Of a DNA stretch of 8,672 bases, positions 1-5,575 are shown piece by piece. How positions within the stretch are numbered: position 1 is the stretch's first letter; the number at the start of each line of letters is the position of its first letter. A program made the position numbers and the translations under genes. The stretch is from positions 1 through 8,672 of the forward strand of contig JBBRWA010000260.1 in the NCBI GenBank assembly GCA_038246345.1, in the 5' to 3' direction. Below the pieces are notes generated by a model, which searched no databases, was not told the origin of the DNA, and saw nothing but the letters and a program-made list of their open reading frames with translations. The stretch is from M3007 sp038246345 (GTDB taxonomy: Bacteria > Bacteroidota > Bacteroidia > Chitinophagales > Saprospiraceae).

Positions 1-141
1 ATCGCCGTTTTCAGCAGCGCAAGCCCGGTCGGTGTAAGCTGACACACATCGTGCACCATACGCCCTGGCATTTGCGCATTGCAATACACATCCGGTAAAT
101 CCTTGAAGCGTTCGGCTTGTATCGCCCGAGCTTCCAGCACC
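1..141. repeat. Terminal direct repeat, left copy (circular closure)
   Basis: These 141 bases are identical to 8532-8672. Both copies lie inside the comM fragment, and the reading frame stays open when the ends are joined (8531 to 1). An exact terminal overlap of 141 bases is what a de Bruijn assembler using k=141 leaves on a circular or looping contig. The unique circle would be 8531 bp. Confidence 0.97.
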
Positions 142-341
142 CGCGCGCGTATGTCGCGGCTGTTGAGTTGCGGGCGTTCGGTGGTGGTGAGCTCGTCGTA
201 GCTCACGGGTGTCACTTCCACGTGCAGGTCGATGCGGTCGAGCAGGGGGCCGGATATTTTGGCGACGTAGCGTTTCACCACGCCGGGGCCGCAGACGCAG
301 TCTTTTTCGGGATGGTTGTGGTAGCCGCAGGGGCAGGGGTT
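1..341 (-). pseudogene. comM: ComM/YifB ATPase, middle part of a 5'-truncated gene
   Basis: Minus-strand translation from 341 down to 1 gives the zinc-finger-like NPCPCGYHNHPEKDCVC segment, then ISGPLLDRIDLHVEV and YCNAQMPGRM. These are hallmarks of the Mg-chelatase-like AAA+ protein YifB/ComM, a branch-migration helicase in natural transformation (family knowledge). Across the circular junction the frame runs without a break into 8531-8378, giving about 165 residues against roughly 500 for a full ComM. Upstream of NPCPCG the family has a hydrophobic strand ending in Met, but here the frame reads TVYDNYAT and meets a stop at 366-368. The Walker A/B half and the start are therefore absent and the fragment cannot be a working ATPase alone. 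GC is visibly higher (near 60%) than in the genes at 1304-5566. The family call is firm. Whether the truncation is biological or an assembly effect is open. Confidence 0.9.
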
Positions 342-343
342 CG

Positions 344-652
344 TTGCATAGTTGTCATATACAGTTTAGGGCTAAAAAGCCATATAATCCTGCATATCCG
401 GTGGAATTGAGGACTTTGGGGGATCATCTGAGGAAGGTGAGGCTTGATCGTGGGCTTTCGCAATTGGACGTGGCAAGGATGCTGAACGTAACTGAGAATA
501 CCATAACGGGCTGGGAGTTGAATCGGAATCATCCGACTGCAAAGCTTGCTAAGACTATCATTGTTTTTCTTGGGTACATTCCCTCCTCACTTGAGGGCTG
601 TTCTACCGAGTGGCAGTTGTACTTCGCAAGACTGGTTGCTGGAAAAACTTAA
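344..652 (+). CDS. XRE-family helix-turn-helix protein, probably truncated remnant
   Basis: The frame encodes KKPYNPAYPVELRTLGDHL followed by RKVRLDRGLSQLDVARMLNV, TENTITGWELNR and IIVFLGYIP. This is the HTH_3 fold of short XRE-type regulators common in mobile and accessory DNA. The N-terminal KPY..AYP lead-in is also typical of that group, so the original protein began upstream of GTG 401. No in-frame ATG exists after the comM break. TTG 344 (102 aa) or GTG 401 (83 aa) are the only plausible starts, and neither has a clear ribosome binding site. Related proteins usually continue past FLGY.P into a second, similar segment; here the homology fades at about 583 and the frame ends after 20-odd unrelated residues. 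It lies divergent to, and directly abuts, the truncated comM. It is probably a DNA-binding protein if expressed, but likely a decaying fragment trapped at a junction. Confidence 0.55.
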   Translation: MHSCHIQFRAKKPYNPAYPVELRTLGDHLRKVRLDRGLSQLDVARMLNVTENTITGWELNRNHPTAKLAKTIIVFLGYIPSSLEGCSTEWQLYFARLVAGKT

Positions 653-962
653 AAAACAAGCACCTGAATTGATTGGTTGTGCTAAAGACGTCGTCACTTT
701 GTGCAGCTTTAAGAAAAGCCATTTTCTTTTTGTTCCCCAAAAGCATAATATCAGGCAGCGCAATGTGGTATAGTTTACTATCATGTAGCAATGAGCCATG
801 TATGTACCACGCTATTTCTATTTCATGAAACTCGATCATTCCCCATTGCAGAAAATCGGCATTGCCTTCGTTGTTGGTCCCGGCTTCCAGGGTTTGGCGC
901 AGCAAACTTCCCTTCATACCACATTCTACAATAGAGCCGCCAAACGGAAGCCATAGCTTCAA
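603..962 (-). pseudogene. Possible 5'-truncated hypothetical protein remnant
   Basis: The minus-strand frame of 119 codons opens with TTG at 962, only one codon after an in-frame stop at 968-966. The first ATG is at 917 (residue 16). The translation from about residue 30 to 95 looks protein-like: DFLQWGMIEFHEIEIAWY, HGSLLHDSKLYHIALPDIML and LLGNKKKMAFLKAAQSDDVF, with an amphipathic pattern, mixed codon choice and no low-complexity sequence. The last 30 residues (FFKFFQQPVLRSTTATR) look less natural and overlap antisense the tail of the XRE frame. No family is recognised. Having the best coding signal start directly at the frame's upstream edge suggests a fragment whose beginning was lost. It could also be a chance open frame. 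Confidence 0.35.
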
Positions 963-1303
963 AATTTACAGGGTTATTTCAAAAAGCCTAGGTTGCTGCT
1001 TTGCCTGCTTTTTTTCGTTCTTGGTTTTGTGTTCCTCCAATGATATCCTAAATAATTGCACAAGGGTTTTCCAATAATTTATTCTTGCTAGATACTTATG
1101 GCACCTTCCGCAATGCAGGGGCTCTATTTGTCATGCTCAGTAGAAGGGAAACAAGGCAGCAATCATTTGTCCGAATTCTGCGCCGAATTCTGCCAGGTTG
1201 CCCAGGGGCGGGGCTGTTCTTTTGCACTGTCAAATGGATCAATGACTCTAATAGTTGACAGAAGCAATAAATAACTATCACGCCCAACTCTAATTCAAAA
1301 ATC
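963..1303. other. Intergenic stretch with no convincing gene
   Basis: About 340 bases separate the remnant frame from the first clear gene. The only open frames are short, lack family features and have poor composition. A T-rich run (1007-1028), a short tandem repeat (1171-1193) and an A/T-rich leader just before 1304 are the visible features. A TTGACA hexamer at 1255-1260 could belong to a promoter for the 1304 gene, but no well-spaced -10 box or Bacteroidota TAnnTTTG element was found. Confidence 0.5.
1171..1193. repeat. Short tandem direct repeat, period 12
   Basis: CCGAATTCTGC occurs at 1171-1181 and again at 1183-1193, separated by a single G. The two copies are identical. It lies in a gene-free stretch and no function is evident. 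Confidence 0.8.
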
Positions 1304-2590
1304 ATGATCAACCTAATTCAAATTGCACCCAACGGCCAGTACCAGTCCGGCCAACTGAATGGTGAAAACGCCATGCCAAACCCAATTAACCTCTCTTGGA
1401 ATGGTCCTACAAATGATAACCGGGGCTTCGTTCGGGTAGTTTTAAATGGACTTTGCGAAGACCAAAAACGCTACAATTTGCTTCAAATGCACCCCAAGTG
1501 GGTTTCAAAAGGGTCAATCAAAGGCTACTTGCCTTCAGCCTTAATGCCCACGCACGCAATATTTAAAGCCAAGGTCGGATTTTTGAAAGGTGCTACGGGC
1601 TCCGATGGGGTAACTTTCCAGGTATGGGTCCATTTTACGGCCAATGGCAAGCAGGTAGGATACCGCATCTTGAATTATAAAAAACTATACAACGATAAAA
1701 TGACAGAGGTGATAGCCGACCTCTCCCACTTATCAGGAAAAAACGTTCGCATCGAACTCCGGGTGGATGCGGGTAACAGTTCTGGACAAGACTGGGCTGT
1801 TTGGGCCGATCCGAAAATAGAACCAAAACAAGCTGGTGCTGATGCTAAGGTATTCAATATTAGGCCGCTGCGTTTTGCCATCCTCAACCGTAACGAAGAG
1901 TCTTTTTTTAACGGCAAAGGTGATGAGCCCTATTTCGGTGTCCTCTATTTTCGATCAATTTTCGGAAAGCCGGGCTCAACTAAAGTCGTTTCGCTGACAA
2001 CCCTCAAAACGCAAGGAAAAAACCTAGGTGTTGGTACTTATTCACTGCCCAGTGATTCTAATTTGAGCATTACAGATACCGCCGTTGTCTGGGACAACAC
2101 CATTCAAGCCTTTACAAATGGAATACAGGTTTCCGGATATCAAATGGTAGCAATAGAAGAGGATTGGCACGGAAAAGGTGTCGCCCGTGACACCATCAAT
2201 GGGAAAAAAGACAAACTTTTTAAAGCTTTGGTAACGCATGTTGAGAACAATATCGGGGGTATATTAAACATGGAAGCCACCACTGAAGCCATAAAAAATG
2301 AAGTGTCAGGCGAAAGTGCAGGTTTCCTGAAAAAAGCCCTGACTACTGTCTTCGCAGCCATTACCAATGCAGACGATCTCATCGGCGAAAACGGAATCAC
2401 CCTGATCAACCTGACCGCATCCGCGCTACAGGCTCAACTCGGAGCAAATTACAACCCCGACAGTCAAAAAGACCCAATAGGATCTGTAGTGCCTCGATTG
2501 TATAAACTTGAATTCAAAGGCTCGGATGCTCGGTATCGGGTAGATGTCGAAGTGTCTTATGGCTCCTACAATGATCCAATCACCAGCTAA
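1304..2590 (+). CDS. Two-domain beta-rich hypothetical protein with N-terminal NPCBM-like domain
   Basis: This 428-aa protein has no signal peptide or membrane segment. Residues about 86-172 contain FKAKVGFLKGATGSDGVTFQ, IADLSHLSGKNVRIELRVDA and SSGQDWAVWADPKI. That pattern resembles NPCBM/galactose-binding-like jelly-roll modules that bind carbohydrate (family resemblance by eye). Residues about 185-428 form a second domain with GDEPYFGVLYFRSIFGKPGS near its start, MVAIEEDWHGKG at 281-292, a Gly/Ala-rich helical stretch at 320-380, and a terminal YKLEFKGSDARYRVDVEVSY strand pair. I recognise its style from large hypothetical proteins but cannot name a function. No catalytic triad is evident. 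ATG 1304 is the first start in frame and has no strong Shine-Dalgarno, which is usual in Bacteroidota. It leads the plus-strand cluster and sits 36 bp before the SGNH esterase, so the two are probably co-transcribed. A carbohydrate- or surface-binding partner of the esterase is an inference. Confidence 0.85.
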   Translation: MINLIQIAPNGQYQSGQLNGENAMPNPINLSWNGPTNDNRGFVRVVLNGLCEDQKRYNLLQMHPKWVSKGSIKGYLPSALMPTHAIFKAKVGFLKGATGSDGVTFQVWVHFTANGKQVGYRILNYKKLYNDKMTEVIADLSHLSGKNVRIELRVDAGNSSGQDWAVWADPKIEPKQAGADAKVFNIRPLRFAILNRNEESFFNGKGDEPYFGVLYFRSIFGKPGSTKVVSLTTLKTQGKNLGVGTYSLPSDSNLSITDTAVVWDNTIQAFTNGIQVSGYQMVAIEEDWHGKGVARDTINGKKDKLFKALVTHVENNIGGILNMEATTEAIKNEVSGESAGFLKKALTTVFAAITNADDLIGENGITLINLTASALQAQLGANYNPDSQKDPIGSVVPRLYKLEFKGSDARYRVDVEVSYGSYNDPITS

Positions 2591-2626
2591 TTAAGCCCAC
2601 CAATTTCAATCCGACAACAATTTGGA

Positions 2627-4330
2627 ATGAGATCAAAAATAAAATTTTCTATGACATCCATACTTAAATTCACTGCAACGCCCCGCTCTCGTCATCCGAA
2701 AAACTATCCGCAAGCCTATAGTCAGGCCCTGCATAAATATTCAGAAGCTTATGTAAACCCGGGAAAGTGGGGCATTCAAATCACCCACACCTTGGCTAAT
2801 GAACGGGATGCCCTCAAGGCTAAAATTGCCAAAATAAATCCCAATCCAAACAAGCCAAATTTCGAAAAAATATTGGCAGCCAAAATGGTATTAATAACTG
2901 AATTAAAAGCTATAGAGGCCGTCTTGAATGGCTATGAAATTAGGTTTTCAGTGCAACAAGGCGGAGGTTTTTCTAAAAAAACAGCCATAAACGCCTACAA
3001 CCCGGTCGTAGAAGTCCCTGCTATCGGAACCTATACCGTGTCTATTAGCGCCAAAAAAAATAGTGGCCAAGAGAGCAGCAGCAGTTCGAAAGTTACTTTT
3101 CAGGATATCCTGATCGTGTCGCTGGGCGATTCTTATGCCGCCGGAGAAGGCAATCCAGACAAGCCAGGGAAACCAAGCGACGTAATGGTCAAATATGCTG
3201 ACCAAAGCGCGGCAAAAACGCTGCTGTCGGTGAAGGAAGATATTTCTTCCATTACCAGCCAAGTGCCAAATGTATCCCCTGAGCAGCATTTTGCCGAATG
3301 GCAGGAGCCACTCGCACACCGTTCCTATCGCTCTGGACACTCCTTGGCAGCCGAGCAGATTGAAGCGAAATATTCAGATATTCAGCTTGTATCAACATTT
3401 TTGCCATTTTCCCGGTCGGGCGCTAAAACCGATGAAGGGCTGATTCGATATAACGCTGGAAAGGTATATAACGAACGGCGCTTGTTTCTTACTAAGAAAT
3501 TGATTGGATTTAAAAAGCGCATTAGTGAATACGAAAGGCCAGGGTCACTAGACTACCTGTTGCAGACCAGTCAGATTGATGAGGCAAAGGCCACTGTTAA
3601 AAATCGAAAGATTGATTTTCTAGTATTAACGATTGGGGGAAATGACATAAAATGGTCAACAAACCTTAACAATTTGATTGAATCGGACAGCGAGTTTTCA
3701 ATTACTATTTCTCTTTTTGGCAAAGAAATCGTTGAGATTCCGGCATCTGCCGGAGGAAGCGGTGATGCGGCTGGGCGAGCATTACTAGAAGCTGCAATAA
3801 ACCTTGAGATGGTAAAATTGCCACAAAAATTTGAAGCCTTAAACCAGGAAATCCGGAAAACTCTGAACCCAAGGTTCATTTTGCTAACTGAATATCCCCG
3901 TGGTTTTTTTGGAATCACCGACCAAAATGGCAATGAAACAGTCCGAAATGGTTGTGGAATTTTCGACACGATTGCCGATGCGGATATTGATTTCGCAGAT
4001 GCACGTTTGATCCGGGATCTTTCTGATAGACTCAACGCTGAATTGAAAAAAGCTGCAACGCTTCATGGCTGGATCTGGGTGGATGGCATTGCTGCAGAAT
4101 TTGGCAAACACGGCTATTGTGATAAGAACACCTATTTTGTCTCTGCCGAAAAATCCTTTAAAACCCAAGGTGACTGGTATGGACTGCTCCACCCAAATTT
4201 GAAGGGGCACGCCTTATATGCACGCCGTATTTCTGACAAAATTAAGGAGACCATTCGCGCCAATGTGGAGACCTTCAGACCAAGGCCTGGTATCGGAACC
4301 CTCGGTACCGATGTCGTGCTGGGACTATAA
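2627..4330 (+). CDS. SGNH/GDSL-family esterase/lipase, SEST-like, with N-terminal extension
   Basis: This 567-aa protein is a serine ester hydrolase. Block I is ILIVSLGDSYAAGEGNPD with nucleophile Ser169. Block III is LTIGGND with Asn339, and the final block is LLHPNLKGH with catalytic His522. The conserved pattern WQEPLAHRSYRSGHSLAAEQ at 225-244 follows the GEGNPD motif, as in SEST-like members. The usual Asp three residues before His is replaced by Gly519, as in the Ser-His dyad of the Streptomyces scabies esterase type. Residues 1-160 are an extension: an Ala/Lys-rich, probably helical part (about 30-105), then a beta part ending in IGTYTVSISAKK (133-144), similar to the Ig/PKD-like strands that precede such domains. 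A Ser run (150-154) links to the catalytic domain. There is no signal peptide, so the protein is cytoplasmic or exported by an unconventional route. ATG 2627 is taken as the start; ATG 2651 (residue 9) is an alternative. The natural substrate is unknown; lipids, acetylated sugars and polyesters are all possible. Confidence 0.93.
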   Translation: MRSKIKFSMTSILKFTATPRSRHPKNYPQAYSQALHKYSEAYVNPGKWGIQITHTLANERDALKAKIAKINPNPNKPNFEKILAAKMVLITELKAIEAVLNGYEIRFSVQQGGGFSKKTAINAYNPVVEVPAIGTYTVSISAKKNSGQESSSSSKVTFQDILIVSLGDSYAAGEGNPDKPGKPSDVMVKYADQSAAKTLLSVKEDISSITSQVPNVSPEQHFAEWQEPLAHRSYRSGHSLAAEQIEAKYSDIQLVSTFLPFSRSGAKTDEGLIRYNAGKVYNERRLFLTKKLIGFKKRISEYERPGSLDYLLQTSQIDEAKATVKNRKIDFLVLTIGGNDIKWSTNLNNLIESDSEFSITISLFGKEIVEIPASAGGSGDAAGRALLEAAINLEMVKLPQKFEALNQEIRKTLNPRFILLTEYPRGFFGITDQNGNETVRNGCGIFDTIADADIDFADARLIRDLSDRLNAELKKAATLHGWIWVDGIAAEFGKHGYCDKNTYFVSAEKSFKTQGDWYGLLHPNLKGHALYARRISDKIKETIRANVETFRPRPGIGTLGTDVVLGL

Positions 4331-4371
4331 TTGCGGTCAATGAATACTTTTTACAGCTTTCATAAAAAACA

Positions 4372-4395
4372 CTGCCAGGTCACATGGCCTGGCAG
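4372..4395. terminator. Perfect 8-bp hairpin between SGNH gene and small ORF
   Basis: CTGCCAGG (4372-4379) pairs perfectly with CCTGGCAG (4388-4395) around an 8-nt loop. A run of six A lies just upstream (4364-4369), which gives a U-tract only when read on the minus strand. On the plus strand the hairpin is followed by a weak CATTTAT. It may act as an attenuating or bidirectional terminator, or stabilise the mRNA 3' end of the esterase. The minus strand carries no gene that would need termination here. Confidence 0.5.
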
Positions 4396-4430
4396 CATTT
4401 ATCCTTTCACCATTATCAACTTAAAACATC

Positions 4431-4703
4431 ATGGCACTAAAAACAAAGTTCGTAAAAGCAGGCAAATGGCGTACCCTGGAATGGGGTTGGAATGTTAGCT
4501 TCCAATGTAGATTCACCTACCCTGTTGGCGCACAGATAAGGGTAAATTACGGCCCTGGATTCACCAGTCAAAAACAGACATTAAATGGTAACCCCAAAAT
4601 TATTCGAGTAACAGGAGCAAGTATCGCATTTGCAAGGGTGCAGATGAAGGTGTCAAAAAATGCAACCGTGGATTACGAGTACCTGGCAATTAGTGAATTT
4701 TAA
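4431..4703 (+). CDS. Small aromatic-rich beta protein, hypothetical
   Basis: The 90-aa product begins MALKTKFVKAGKWRTLEWGW and continues NVSFQCRFTYPVGAQIRVNY, with IAFARVQMKVSK and DYEYLAISEF near the end. Alternating hydrophobic and charged residues, Gly/Pro turns and three Trp suggest a compact beta-sandwich. It has one cysteine, no signal peptide and no membrane segment. The KAGKWRTLEWGWN pattern looks like a conserved family motif, but I cannot name the family. ATG 4431 is the first in frame and has no clear Shine-Dalgarno. It lies 100 bp after the SGNH esterase, beyond the hairpin, and could be expressed separately. A binding or accessory role beside the esterase is inference only. Confidence 0.75.
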   Translation: MALKTKFVKAGKWRTLEWGWNVSFQCRFTYPVGAQIRVNYGPGFTSQKQTLNGNPKIIRVTGASIAFARVQMKVSKNATVDYEYLAISEF

Positions 4704-4795
4704 AAGAATATATTGAAATTTTCTGATATTGCACTCCAATTAACCCCAAAAAATCAAATTATTCCGATTTATTGTTAACCATCAATACAACTGAA

Positions 4796-5566
4796 ATGAC
4801 CCTTGCCCTCCCCTTTACAGATGACTATAAAAACAAAGAATTTTTCTATCTCCGTAAAACAAGTTCGGGTCGATATGATTTGTTTGTAGCGGTACTTGTT
4901 GACAAAAGCCATAACATTGAAATAAATCCCGATTACCAGGCAACGTATTACGATTCTTTCGGCAATGTTGTTCGAACAAATTTTTCAATTAAACCTGTTG
5001 AAGGCGGGTTGAATAACCCAGCCGATCGTATAGAAAATTTAGTTTTTCGAAATGTGATTAAGCTTTCGGCCGTAACAGGTGCAAGTCAAAGAATAAGGGT
5101 CGATTCCTTACAATTTATCGAATTTGATGATGCCGATCTCAATGATAATGAATATGATGATGTTGCCATAGGCTGCCCTTATGTACATGTAAGAGGAATG
5201 ATTATGAGTGCAATAAACCATGTTCGTCCCTTGGTAATTGTACCGATAAATGCCCAAATTTTTGAATCTACAATAAGCAGCCCGGATATTTTAAGTAGGG
5301 TTTGTGGGGTTCATTTAAAATCAAGCTCACTTCCTTCAGGTTTTAGGTGGGAATTTGCACCAAATATTGGTTTTTACACTTTGGAGCATAGCGAAATTGA
5401 TGGCGGTTTCGAAGCACATGTAACAAATGAAGAGTCTTCTGGTATTCGAAAAACCAAAGTCAAAAACAGGAATAAAACGTCATCTGGGGGTGGGCCTGGA
5501 TCTGGAAAAGGCATTCCTGGCTTTTATTATCGGTTAAAGAATCTGGTCAGAAGCCTCTTTAGATAA
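4796..5566 (+). CDS. 256-aa protein of unknown family with acidic middle and basic Gly-rich tail
   Basis: ATG 4796 (MTLALPFTDDYKNKEFFYLR) is preferred over TTG 4772, which would add 8 residues without obvious conservation. Residues 1-110 and 125-205 look like beta-rich folded segments. Residues 109-122 are strongly acidic (EFDDADLNDNEYDD), perhaps a metal-binding or linker loop. From about 214 the chain becomes basic and disordered (IRKTKVKNRNK), then a Gly/Ser stretch, ending with an amphipathic YYRLKNLVRSLFR. No signal peptide, membrane helix or known catalytic motif is visible. The GPGSGKG string resembles a P-loop but sits in this disordered tail with no ATPase fold around it. The gene is the most AT-rich of the cluster by eye. 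It ends only 9 bp before the histidine kinase start, so an operon with the sensor pair is likely. The function is unknown. Confidence 0.82.
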   Translation: MTLALPFTDDYKNKEFFYLRKTSSGRYDLFVAVLVDKSHNIEINPDYQATYYDSFGNVVRTNFSIKPVEGGLNNPADRIENLVFRNVIKLSAVTGASQRIRVDSLQFIEFDDADLNDNEYDDVAIGCPYVHVRGMIMSAINHVRPLVIVPINAQIFESTISSPDILSRVCGVHLKSSSLPSGFRWEFAPNIGFYTLEHSEIDGGFEAHVTNEESSGIRKTKVKNRNKTSSGGGPGSGKGIPGFYYRLKNLVRSLFR

Positions 5567-5575
5567 TCCTATACC

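Noticed and set aside
1..141. Natural 141-bp direct terminal repeat of a linear phage
   Set aside because: No phage gene is present and the repeat lies within a continuous comM frame; an assembly-overlap explanation of the same length is simpler.
117..410. Open plus-strand frames across 117-410
   Set aside because: They are antisense to the comM fragment, which has clear homology on the minus strand; high GC makes opposite-strand frames stay open.
1171..1193. Repeat pair as a CRISPR or iteron array
   Set aside because: Only two 11-bp copies with a one-base spacer; no further units or cas/rep genes.
1240..1303. Promoter for the 1304 gene
   Set aside because: A TTGACA is present at 1255-1260 but no -10 box at proper spacing and no Bacteroidota TAnnTTTG element; not strong enough to annotate.
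5483..5521. P-loop-like string GPGSGKG in the 256-aa protein
   Set aside because: It lies in a basic, Gly/Ser-rich C-terminal tail with no preceding strand or following helix of a NTPase fold, and no Walker B is seen. Probably coincidence of low-complexity sequence.
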